Assembly (NCBI GenBank): GCA_012295275.1
Contig: CM022678.1
Coordinates: forward strand, 18,317,137 to 18,381,136
Source: Chrysomallon squamiferum
Taxonomy: Eukaryota > Mollusca > Gastropoda > Neomphalida > Peltospiridae
Length of the DNA: 64,000 nucleotides
Reading direction: 5' to 3'
Shown here: positions 27,673 to 37,959 of the stretch, piece by piece
Layout: each line of letters begins with the position of its first letter
Position numbering within the stretch: position 1 is the stretch's first letter
Position numbers and translations under genes: made by a program
Notes under the pieces: model-generated
Seen by the model: only the letters and a program-made list of their open reading frames with translations
Databases searched by the model: none
Told to the model about the DNA's origin: nothing

Positions 27673-29126
27673 CTGAGCAGGAAGAATAAAAGTACAAAAT
27701 AATTAAACAAGAACAGCAAAAAACAGATAAAACAACATAAAACAGCAATAAAACCAAAAACAATAAAATCAAATAAAAAATTAAATTATACTAAACAACA
27801 ACAAAGAGACAATTAAAAAGACGAAAAACAACAGCAAAAAAAAAAAAATATATAAAATAAAAATAAAAATAAAAAAGAGTAAGAAACAACCAAAAAAAAA
27901 TAAAATAAAATAAAATAAAAAATAAAAAAAGAGAAAGAAACAACAAAAACATACAAAACAAAATAATGATCTATATACTAATTAAACAAACAAAGAAACA
28001 AACAAATAAATTAATTACAAAAAATGTATATGAAATAATAATAAAATAAAACACTATCATACACGCACACGCACAAATATAAAATAAAACAAAAATAGGT
28101 AATTGAACAAAAACACCAGTAAAATAAGATAATACATTTTATAATAAAAATAACAAGCAAACAAAACAATTAAATCTTCTGAGTTATAAAAGCCTTTTCT
28201 TTTCTTTTTATATTTTAGTCTTTAAATAATAAAACTCACCAGAATATTTGGCGTCACAACCAAACACCATCACTTCACAAAGCGTTAGAAAACCTCGAGG
28301 AAGAAATACTTTTACGTATCTCGCGGGTCTTACGTTGTCGCAGTGAAGAGAGATTGTCTCCCCGTTTGCCACTGGTTCAGTGTAAGTGATACACACACTG
28401 GGGGCGCTGTTTTCAACGTACGTGAATATAGTGAAGTTTCGTAATCTGTCGCCTGATGTAAGGTAGAAGACATAAATTAAAATAAATAAATATTCAAATA
28501 ATAAATAAATAAAAAACTAAATAAATAAATTGATAAAACGAATATTGCTACTACTGCTACTACTGGTGCTGCTGCTACAACTGCAACTACCACTGCTTCT
28601 ACTGCTGCTAGTGTTTCTGCCACCAGGAGTAGTACTGTCACTACTACTGCAACTATTACTGTTAGTGTTACTACCACAGCTACTGCTATTACTACAACTG
28701 CTACTACTACTACTAACATTAATATATTAATGCTAGTAATAATGTTAATATTAAAACAAACGCTAATGTTACTGGGGTTTTCATTATTATTTCCATGACC
28801 GAAATAATAGGCATTGATTCTCAAACTATGTTATTCGATTTTCATACTGTATTATTAGGAAAAAACTATGAAAATCTCTAAATCAAGTGTTTATTTATTT
28901 TATGTTTAAACTTTCTGGTGACTGTCAGCTTCAGTTAGAAGCAGATAACACTAAGTATGTTGGATGTTTCTTCATAATTGATATTTGTACTTTAACACTT
29001 TAATAGTAGCAAAGGTTGAGGTTCAGTTACAAAATTGATTTACTCGTTTTATACACATACACACACAAACAATATATATATATATAATAATAAGAAAAAT
29101 AATAATAATAATTCATACGTTTTATA

Positions 29127-29186
<60 letters not shown>

Positions 29187-29968
29187 CTTTATTGTTAGTA
29201 AAGACTTACCACAGCAGTCTCCACGGTTGACAATAGAAATCGTCTGAATGAAATAAAACCCGAGCAAGTCTACCTCCCACCACTGGTTGTGAGTGTAGCG
29301 TGTGTGGGTACATGACCAGGACTTATAATTTGGATTTGTGATGCCGTCCACGGCGTATTCAGAGAAAGCAATAAAGTTTCGATCAGGAAAGGACGACGAC
29401 TGTTGTGTTGGTTTTCTTAAAGCCAGATTAGTCGAGCCAAAAGCTAAAGAAATCAAACAAACCAACCAAAAAATAAAAATACAATTTTAAATAATAAAAA
29501 GATAAACAATAAATAAAATAAAAATGCGTAAATTGGTTTTTAATGTTTTTTTAAAAAGTAAGAAAAAGATAATAAAATAAAATAAATAAAAAATAAAAAT
29601 AAAATGAAATATAAGAAAACATAAATGAATAAGTAAATAAATGAATGAATAAAAGTAGAAAAAATAACAAAAAAGAAAAAAGAAAGAACAGTAATTAGTA
29701 ATTAAATATAATTATGTAACAGAAAAAATAAAATATAAATAAAAACAGAATAAATTAGAAGTAGCATTAATAATTAATAATATAGACAACAGTAGTAGCT
29801 GTGGAAGTAGTAATAGTAATATTAGAAATATTAGTAGTAGTAACTGTAAAACAGTCTAGGAAGTGGTAGTATTATAGTATTAGTATTAGTGATAATTACA
29901 ATAATGGTAGTAGTAGTAGTAGTAGCAGCAGCAGAAGCAGTTGTAGTATTAAGTGTATCAGTGTCGGT

Positions 29969-30063
<95 letters not shown>

Positions 30064-30143
30064 TTCAAGGTTTATTTCTTACCGTAAATGAAGAAAGTAC
30101 AGGCCCAGGCTGTTAATAATTTGAACGAGAAAAAATCCTTCAT
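27425..30143 (-). CDS. F-type lectin with C-terminal PAN/apple-like domain, copy A (four exons, intact)
   Basis: The joined exons (30143-30083, 29443-29210, 28452-28240, 27672-27425) give an uninterrupted 251-residue secreted protein. Residues 1 to about 20 form a signal peptide (MKDFFSFKLLTAWACTFFIY). Residues 24 to about 163 form the fucolectin (FTP) domain: it opens NLALRKPTQQSS, has AVDG near 51, and ends LTLCEVMVFGC. The fucose-binding signature is complete, with His67 and then 26 residues to Arg94, Asp96 and Arg101 in RGDCCGDR, including the adjacent Cys97-Cys98 pair. Residues about 171-251 form a PAN/apple-like domain with Cys196, 200, 206, 218 and 248. All introns are phase 1 with GT-AG ends. 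Known F-type lectins bind L-fucose and act in innate recognition or gamete binding. The role here is inferred. Confidence 0.85.
28240..28452 (-). CDS. Copy A exon 3 (second half of the F-type domain)
   Basis: This 213-bp exon begins after ACATCAG and ends TCTG|GTGAGT. It starts with the last basic residue of the sugar motif (DR in GDRLRNF) and ends with the family-typical LCEVMVFGC. Compared with B-type copies it reads CDNVRP, so it lacks the N-V-T glycosylation sequon they have. Confidence 0.9.
28545..28725. repeat. ACT-rich trinucleotide tract in intron 2 of copy A
   Basis: Degenerate ACT and GCT triplets. The tract is largely deleted in copy C, which shortens that intron by about 220 bp. 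It is present in a different version in B, D and E. Confidence 0.8.
29131..29184. repeat. (AAT)n microsatellite in intron 2 of copy A
   Basis: The tract lies about 20 bp past the exon 2 donor and recurs with interruptions at 43460-43516 in copy C. Confidence 0.95.
29210..29443 (-). CDS. Copy A exon 2 (fucose-binding half of the F-type domain)
   Basis: This 234-bp exon is preceded by a TTTCTTTAG acceptor and followed by G|GTAAGT. It carries the conserved His67, the WWEVDL core strand, and Arg94, Asp96 and the paired cysteines. This is the exon whose 3' two-thirds is missing from copies B, D and E. Confidence 0.9.
29971..30060. repeat. (GA)n in intron 1 of copy A, (TC)n in the transcript
   Basis: About 90 bp of GA begins only about 20 bp inside the intron from the exon 1 donor. 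Every copy with exon 1 has a tract at the same place, with very different lengths. Confidence 0.95.
30083..30143 (-). CDS. Copy A exon 1 (signal peptide)
   Basis: The ATG at 30143-30141 opens a 20-residue hydrophobic leader. The exon ends TTTACG|GTAAGAA, leaving phase 1. The same 61-bp exon recurs in copies C, D and E. This start is the only in-frame ATG before the hydrophobic segment. Confidence 0.85.
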
Positions 30144-32947
30144 TTCCTTCTGTCTTTGCTTGTTGTCACCGTGAATAAAACTCCACTGACTAAATTTTTA
30201 TTTTAAACTGTATTTCAGTGACAACTGAATAATTAAATACTGAAACGATTCAGATCATTGGCTCATACGACGATTTTGTTGTAGGAAAATGTAACTAAGC
30301 TTGTAAATTTATTATGCTCTTATTATTATATACAACTGGGAGAACAGAATTACGAAATTCACCCTTTCCTTCACAGAATATTTGTCAGAAGGGATTTCGG
30401 AAATCAATATACAACCTAAAATAAAAGAACAAATTTCAGATATTCATGAATGTTTGTTTGATTGAGTTATCAGCCGAAGATTCAGTTACTATTTTCGCAG
30501 ATAGCACGGTTACCTGATGTTTCGTTCGATCAAAAAATCACTAGACTGCTATTACAATGTTTGATTTGTTTATAACACAGCTGAGCAAGAAGTCATGAAT
30601 ATTTGAAATGTTTTTTTTAATCCAATGTACTTTCTATATTGATTTTGGCTATCTCTTTTTTGAATCGTATTTTATTTATACTTATTCTTATTCTTATTCT
30701 TATTATTATTATTATTATTTTATAATTATTGTTCATGACATCATTTTCATTCTTTAAATGTTAACCTGTGTTTGTATTTCAGTCAATGATGGAAATCAGT
30801 TTATGAAGTAAGCTACGCTTAGGGCTCGAATGAGTGTATTTTATGAGTTCCTTCGGGACATTTTTAGATATTATTGTTATTTATTTGTTTGCATGTTTGT
30901 TCATTTGTTTGTTTGTTTGTTTGTTTGTCGATTGATTGATTTATTTATTAATAAAACAGTGCAGGTCGTTTATTAGATCAGATATAACTGATAAATATTG
31001 AATTATCTTTTATAACGGTAATCGTGGCTATCGTATAACTTCTAATTTAAGAGACTGTAAAAGAATCTAAATACAGTAAGTTGATTTTACTACAGAGAAA
31101 GGGATTTTATATTAAAACTACGCAACAGCAACATTAATCAGATACGTAGCGATTTATTGAGACCAGCATAACCACCTACCTAGTTTCCCAGTATGTTTTT
31201 GCTATTTGACAAAATAATAAATGCGTATTTTTCTTTGATCTGTTTATGTCTGATGTTTTCAAACAGTGGAGAATGAAACGGCAAACGCAAGGAGGCAATG
31301 GAACCGTGAATTAAAATATTTTATTTACAATTAAGGATAGTCCATTCTGATAAACGAAACAGGTAAAACCCACTACTTTATTTGTTGGACTGTTCTGTCC
31401 AAGAGCACAAAAATATGTTTTTTAAGAATCATCTATTAAACAGCCTGTTATATAACACAGCGTGAAAAATCTCAATGGATTCCTGAAATAATAATTACTC
31501 CATATTAAGCTGCTTTTCTATTATCCCTAAACAACAAAACAAAGATGATATTCATGTCAATAATAAAATGTATTTCATATTCAAAATAAATGAAACATTC
31601 TTTTACTTCACGGAATTTTCTCTTTTTATAAAGTAGTAATAACATATTATACAAATAACAGTTACTGATATAAAAAGACTGCATATTATGAAATTAATGA
31701 ACATGTTCTGTACTCACGTTCTGTAATCAAATAAAATAAAGTAAGTAAATAAATGTCAAAATAGAAATTATAATAATAATAAAAAGAAAGAAGTGATGAT
31801 GAATAAAATTATTATGATAAACCTTTTTCTTTTTCTTGTTATTTCTTTATGTGTTATAATTATTTTGTTTAACTTATATTTCGTCGTCATCATCAACATT
31901 ATTAATATGATCTTTATTTTGCTGTTCTGAAAGTCAGTAAATGGTGAAATAACATTTATGACAAAAAATATGGATCGAGTTACATTATGAGGTCATACTT
32001 TACAATGGTAGAACGATCATTTTAGATGTTTTGCTTGATGAACAGATCATATATAACTAGACAACACATGCACATACACACACAGAAATAAGAAATCAAG
32101 CCTTAAGACTTCGGATAAACTTCAGTAACAGAATCAAGAGTGTCAAGTCACGTACAATATTTAGGACGACATACGGTATAACAGAATCCTAGGTCAGCTA
32201 GGATAGAGGCATACAGAACTCAAGATATAGTAACACTACTATAACCATGTCGACAGTAAAACTATTCTCTTTAAGAAAAATGTATTTCTGTAAACTGCTG
32301 ATGTCATTGTTGACTCTATTCTGTCGAAGTTTTCAGAACCGCTAATTCATCTGTCGACATTTTAGAAATTGGTGCGCGATATAAAAATAAATACGTGAGA
32401 TGGAAAAAGATGTGGGAGTGAAAGAAAATATCAAGAAAAGAAAACAAAAAGAAACAAATACCAGTACTAACAATAAGAAGAACAAAACTAAGAACAACAA
32501 CAACAACAAAACAAAATAATAATATATAATAATAATAATAATAATAATAGAAAAAATAAATTTAATAATAATAATTATTAGTTGTTGGGTTAATGTTATT
32601 AATCCTAGCTGCATTTCCGAGTTCATTTAACCACAAAAGACGTTTGCTATGATCAGGCACCAATAAAAACCATTGTCGATATTTTCATCACAGATTTACG
32701 TGATACTGTACGAGTACAATCCAGAAACAGGCTTCTCTAAACGCGTTCAAAAAATTGGTCACTTATACTGAAATCTTTAGCGTTTGGATAAATTGTGCTT
32801 AGAGGCAAGATCAGACAGTCTGGGTAAAAGACATAAAACAGTAAAGATCAAAGTTCATTGTAATGACAAAAGAGTTACGTAACTCTGCATGTAACGTCAC
32901 CGATATACTTTTCTGACGTCATTTCATACAAAGATTAGAAACAGTTT
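30144..32947. other. Intergenic region between copies A and B
   Basis: It holds the 5' flank of copy A and the 3' flank of copy B. Most of it is collinear with 44457-46060 between copies C and D. About 460 bp (30655-31110) are present here but absent there. At about 32240 it jumps to sequence matching the end of block Q (GTCGACAGTAAAACTATT). No other gene was recognised. Confidence 0.6.
30191..30208 (-). promoter_or_regulatory. TATA-like box upstream of lectin exon 1 (copy A)
   Basis: On the minus strand an AT box, TTTAAAATAAAAATTTA, lies about 50-65 bp before the start codon. It is kept with its flanks in copies C, D and E. A start site about 30 bp downstream would leave a very short 5' leader. 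Position-based inference only. Confidence 0.3.
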
Positions 32948-33195
32948 TTAGTGAAATGAACATTGAGTGTTTTCAAGTAAGGGTTTTCGTTGATAAAAGA
33001 CCCAAGGCTGCAGCTGTGTTGATGTTGGAACGGGAAAAGACACAAGATGACATTGTTGTGTTGTGTTTAAGTAATTGAATCCAAAACAAGTAGGACTGCC
33101 GTTACACATCAATGAACACTGCTGTTTTGTAAATCTTCCTTCTATCTGAGCAGACGGCGAAAACTTCAGTCCAAAGTTTGCGTGAAAAGTAGAGG
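32948..33195 (-). CDS. Copy B exon 4 (PAN/apple-like domain)
   Basis: The full-length 248-bp exon follows a CCCCATCAG acceptor. It differs from copy A at a few residues, such as HANFGLK for HGNFGLM and a final SFH for SLH. All five cysteines are kept. Confidence 0.75.
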
Positions 33196-33776
33196 CTGAT
33201 GGGGAAAAAAATAAAAAGTTCAAAATCTCTCATAAACAACAACAGCAAAAACAGTTAAAACAACATAAAACAGCACCACCAAAAACAACAAAATCAAATA
33301 AAAATTAACTTATAGTAAACAAAAACAAAGAGAGAATTAAAAAGACAAAAAAGAGCAGCAACAACAACAACTACAAAAGTAAAAAAGTAGAAACAACAAC
33401 AAAAACAAAAAAAAAAGAATGAAAAACATACAGAACCAAAAGAAAATAATGTTCTACATACTAATTAAACAAACAAACAATCGGAAGCAAATAAATAAAT
33501 TACAAATAATTTAAATGAAATAATTATAAAATAACACTCACTTTCAGACACAAATGCACAAATATAAAATAAAACAAAAAGAAATATATAAACTAAAACA
33601 CCAGTAAACTAAGATAATACATTTTTAAATAAAAGTAACACGCAAACGAATCATCAAAAACTCAAATATCTACCAGTAACCTTTAAAGAAAAAACTACTT
33701 GAGCAATTAAATCTTCTGAGTTATTAAAGCCTTTCCTTTTCTTTTTATATTTTATTCTTTAAATAATAAAACTCAC

Positions 33777-33989
33777 AGGAATATTTGGCGTCACAACCAA
33801 ACACCATCACTTCACAAAGCGTTAGAACACCTTGAGGAAGAAATATTTTTACGTATCTCGCAGGTGTTACGTTGTCGCAGTGAAGAGAGATTGTCTCCCC
33901 GTTTGCCACTGGTTCAGTGTAAGTGATACACTCACTGGGGGCGCTGTTTTCAACGTACGTGAATATAGTGAAGTTTCGTAATCTGTCGC
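33777..33989 (-). CDS. Copy B exon 3 (second half of the F-type domain)
   Basis: The 213-bp exon is open throughout. It reads CDNVTP, which creates an N-glycosylation sequon absent from copy A, and FLPQGVLTLCEV. Confidence 0.75.
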
Positions 33990-34641
33990 CTGATGTAAAG
34001 AAGTAGAAGAAAAGTAGAAGACATAAAATAAAATAAATAAATAAAAACACAAATACATAAATAAATAAATAAATAAATTGATAAACCGAATATTACTTCT
34101 TCTGCTACTAGTACTACCACTACGACTACTGCTCGTGTTTCTGCTACCAATACTAGTACTGACACTACTACTAATACTACTATTACTAATATTGTTACTA
34201 CGACAACTACTACTGTTACTGCAACTGCAACTACTACTGCTACCACTACTACTAACAATAATATAGAGATACTAGTATTAATATTAATATTAAAACTACA
34301 GCTAATGTTTCTTTTATTTTCATTAATATTTCTATGATCGACGTAACAGGCATTTATTCTCAGACTATGTTATTTCATTATCATACTTGTATTATTAGGA
34401 AAAAGTATATAAACACTCTAAATCAAGTGTTTATTTATTTTATGTTTAATCTTTATACTGATTGTGAGCCTCAGTTAGAACCACATAACACTAAGTATGT
34501 TGGATATTTCTTCATAATTGATATTAGTAGTTTAAGACTTTAATTGTAGCAAAGGTTGAGGTGCAGTTACAAAATAAATTCATTCGTTTTACAAACACGC
34601 AAACACACGAAGATAACTGTATTAAATTATTAAATACATAT

Positions 34642-34754
34642 TTAATATATATAATGAGACAAAGCGTATTGAGACAAAGCATTGAAGTTTGCAATCTGCC
34701 GCCACGACGACTGTTGTGTTGGTTTTCTCAAAGCCAGGTTAGTCGCGCTAAAAG
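34642..34754 (-). pseudogene. Copy B truncated exon 2
   Basis: Homology to copy A runs from the acceptor through NLALRKPTQQSS to about ALSQYA. It is then replaced by a short duplicated GAGACAAAGC motif and AT-rich sequence with an in-frame TAA. About 150 bp of the exon and its donor are gone. Confidence 0.8.
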
Positions 34755-34759
34755 CTAAA

Positions 34760-34768
34760 GGAAAAAAG

Positions 34769-34815
<47 letters not shown>

Positions 34816-34835
34816 ATAATAATAATAATAATAAG
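34760..34835. repeat. Poly-A then (AAT)n tract in intron 1 of copy B
   Basis: A homopolymer A run of about 50 bp is followed by AAT triplets. It is shorter in copies D (about 49437-49470) and E (about 59502-59540). Confidence 0.9.
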
Positions 34836-35140
34836 AAGAAAATAAATTAAATAAAAAAAATTAAAATGAAATGAAATACAACAAAAAATAAATGAATAAG
34901 TTAATAAATGAGATAATAAAAGTAGAAAAAAATAAGAAAAAATTAAAAACGAATCAATAAAACAAAAGTAATTAGTAAATAAATATAATTATATAACAGT
35001 AATAAAAAATGAAAAGACAAAAAGAAATTAGAAGCAGCATTAATGATTAATGATAAAGAGTACAATAGTAGATGTGGAAGTAGTTATATTAGTAACAGTA
35101 GTAGTAGTAGTGATAACATAGGGAGCGTTAGTAGTTGTAT

Positions 35141-36447
35141 CAGAAATAACAGAAGTAGTAGCAGTAATAGTAGTAGTTTTCAGAAATAACAGAAGATGTA
35201 GTAGTAGCAGTGATAGTAGTAGTTTTCAGAAATAACAGAAGATGTAGTAGTAGCAGTAATAGTAGTAGTTTTGAGAAATAACAGAAGTAGTAGTAGTAGC
35301 AGTAATAGTAGTAGTTTTGAGAAATAACAGAAGATGTAGTAGTAGCAGTAATAGTAGTAGTTTTGAGAAATAACAGAAGATGTAGTAGTAGCAGTAATAG
35401 TAGTAGTTTTGATAAATAACAGAAGATGTAGTAGTAGCAGTAATAGTAGTAGTTTTGATAAATAACAGAAGATGTAGTAGTAGCAGTAATAGTAGTAGTT
35501 TTGAGAAATAACAGAAGATGTAGTAGTAGCAGTAATAGTAGTAGTTTTGATAAATAACAGAAGATGTAGTAGTAGCAGTAATAGTAGTAGTTTTTAGAAA
35601 TAACAGAAGATGTAGTAGTAGCAGTAATAGTAGTAGTTTTCAGAAATAACAGAAGATGTAGTAGTAGCAGTAATAGTAGTAGTTTGAGAAATAAAAATAC
35701 TTTGAGAAACAAGTAGTAGTAGCAGTAATAGTAGTAGTTTTGAGAAATAACAGAAGATGTAGTAGTAGCAGTAATAGTAGTAGTTTGAGAAATAACAGAA
35801 GATGTAGTAGTAGCAGTAATAGTAGTAGTTTTGAGAAATAACAGAAGATGTAGTAGTAGCAGTAATAGTAGTAGTTTTGAGAAATAACAGAAGATGTAGT
35901 AGTAGCAGTAATAGTAGTAGTTTTGAGAAATAACAGAAGATGTAGTAGTAGCAGTAATAGTAGTAGTTTGAGAAATAACAGAAGTGTTTAGCCAGAAAGT
36001 TGGAGAAAACAGAAGATGTAGTAGTAGCAGTAAAAGTAGTAGTTTGAGAAATAACAGAAATGTAGTAGTAGTTTTAGTAGTTTGAGAAATAATAACAGAA
36101 TTAGTAGTAGTGAAAGAAATAGTAGAAGTTTTGAGAAATAACAGAAAAATGAAATAAGTAACAGAAATGAAATTACAGAGTAGTTAGTAGTAGTTTTGGA
36201 GAAATAATAGAAGAAGTAGTAGTTTGTATAAAGAAATAACAGAAGATGTAGTAAGTAGCAGAAAATAGTAGTGGTTTGAGAAATAACAGAAACAGTAGTA
36301 GTAATGTAAGTGATAAAATAAATAGAAGATGTAGTAGTAGTTTAGAGAAATAACAGAAGATGTAGTAGCAGTTGTAATAATAGTGAAATAACAGAAGATG
36401 GAAATTAGCAGTAATAGTAGTAGTTTGAGAAATAACAGAAGATGTAG
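35141..36447. repeat. 46-bp minisatellite, array in copy B (truncated by gap)
   Basis: Tandem units of 46 bp contain TAGTAGCAGTAATAGTAGTAG, then TTTTGAGAAATAACAGAAGA. At least about 28 units are visible before the run of Ns. From about 35990 the units become irregular with many small losses, which looks like deteriorating consensus quality near the gap. Confidence 0.95.
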
Positions 36448-36647
36448 NNNNNNNNNNNNNNNNNNNNNNNNNNNNNNNNNNNNNNNNNNNNNNNNNNNNN
36501 NNNNNNNNNNNNNNNNNNNNNNNNNNNNNNNNNNNNNNNNNNNNNNNNNNNNNNNNNNNNNNNNNNNNNNNNNNNNNNNNNNNNNNNNNNNNNNNNNNNN
36601 NNNNNNNNNNNNNNNNNNNNNNNNNNNNNNNNNNNNNNNNNNNNNNN
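36448..36647. other. Assembly gap (200 Ns)
   Basis: Exactly 200 undetermined bases. The left side is minisatellite in copy B intron 1, and the right side enters block Q in mid-sequence. Exon 1 of copy B, the rest of the array, block P and the first part of Q are all missing, so the true gap is probably several kilobases. This is inferred from the layout of the other units. Confidence 0.95.
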
Positions 36648-37027
36648 CACTTGTTCACAAATAAAAGCATATTGAACCGATAATTTTATTCAGTACATTC
36701 TGTTGACATTTGAAACATGCATTATTTAACCTTGATATCATATGGTTTGAATGTTTTTGTACTATACAAAAAATAAATTATTTATTTATTTGTTTATCAT
36801 AAATATAATTCCTTTGTGCCATCTAACAACTGGTTTTGTATAACAATGAAGACTGAAATTAAAACTCAAAATGAAAATTATATCATGAATGTTTTCTGTA
36901 TGTGCAGTTACTGTATGTGTGCATCTGTGTCTGTATGTTTGTCTGTGAATGTAAGTTCTATCTGTCTGAAGTTTTGTATTCATGTAAATATATATATGTA
37001 TGCATGTAGGTGGTGTGTATGTGTAAC

Positions 37028-37072
<45 letters not shown>

Positions 37073-37088
37073 ATGTATATAGAAGATG

Positions 37089-37255
37089 ACTTTATTTTAT
37101 TTTATTATAAATATTATATATTATCGTATACATAGATAGACGCATATTTACGTCTGTATACATATATATATATTAGTGTTTGTGTATACGTAAATTTGCG
37201 TCTATCTATATATGTGTATGTACGTACATAATAAAATAAAATAAAGTGAAATAAG
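37089..37255. mobile_element. Palindromic MITE-like element, copy 2 (shortened)
   Basis: It has the same outer arms as 22315-22559, but the centre is reduced and the left arm altered, reading CGCATATTTACGTCTG. Confidence 0.6.
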
Positions 37256-37664
37256 TAAGTAAATAATTAGAAAATAAAATAGACATAAATATAAAATCAT
37301 AAATCCTTAAGAAGGAAAACAAAATAAAGACAAAATAAAAAAATAAAAAAAATAAATAAATAAAGAAAATAAAGAAAAGAAGAAAAGAAAAAGAATGAGA
37401 TGAAGAAGAAAAGAGGAAAGGGGTAATAAAAAAAAATTTTTTTTTTTTAGAAAATGGTTCTGTGCCGGATATATCTTTCGTTGCTGTCGGGTTCATGCAC
37501 ACCTAACTGAACCAATCCCTTGAAATACTTCACTGAAATAGATTGACACAGTCCGTTTTGGCGATCTACGTTATTATTAATTACTGGCATAATACTTAAG
37601 AAGATCTGTCTATAAGCAGATCACTTTTTGACCGCAGACGTGAAAGGAAAAAGACTCAGGGCTG

Positions 37665-37819
37665 AAAGAACCACGCCGATTGTTGAAGAACGCTGTGACG
37701 TCACGAGCCAGCGAGAGTTTCGCGTCAGCGGGTTCAATCGTGTGTCTCTCAGAAGTATTGATGCCTTTGCTTCCTTCTTTCTTTGTCGTGTTACAGTCTT
37801 GACGTCATGGTTATAAATA
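37665..37819 (+). promoter_or_regulatory. CRE/TATA-like cluster, copy 2
   Basis: Two perfect TGACGTCA motifs (37696-37703 and 37800-37807) and TTATAAATA (37811-37819) are retained. The E2F-like and CCAAT-like words are damaged by small deletions. Confidence 0.35.
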
Positions 37820-37901
37820 ACTGAAGTCTTTTGAAGTTCTCTTTATTTTATTTTTATTTCTGATTTGCGTGATCTTTTTCACAGCGAGTATATTTGAGAA
37901 C

Positions 37902-37959
<58 letters not shown>

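Larger units (their letters stand above)
32948..34754 (-). pseudogene. F-type lectin/PAN copy B: exons 4 and 3 intact, exon 2 truncated, exon 1 not in assembly
   Basis: Exon 4 (32948-33195) and exon 3 (33777-33989) are open with good splice sites. The exon 3 donor is TCCT|GTGAGT, so residue 170 would be Ser instead of Ala. Exon 2 keeps only its first third (from 34754). After SS it diverges and meets a stop near 34642, with no donor. It lacks the His and RxD of the sugar site. Exon 1 should lie to the right but falls in or beyond the 200-N gap. Exon 4 resembles copies A and C, while exons 3 and 2 resemble D and E. It is a pseudogene or an exon-2-skipping gene. Confidence 0.7.

Noticed and set aside
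33867-34058. Minus-strand frame MYLCFYLFILFYVFYF and similar at 48557 and 58608
   Set aside because: Out-of-frame shadow across intron 2 and exon 3 of the lectin copies. The real exon uses another frame with splice sites.
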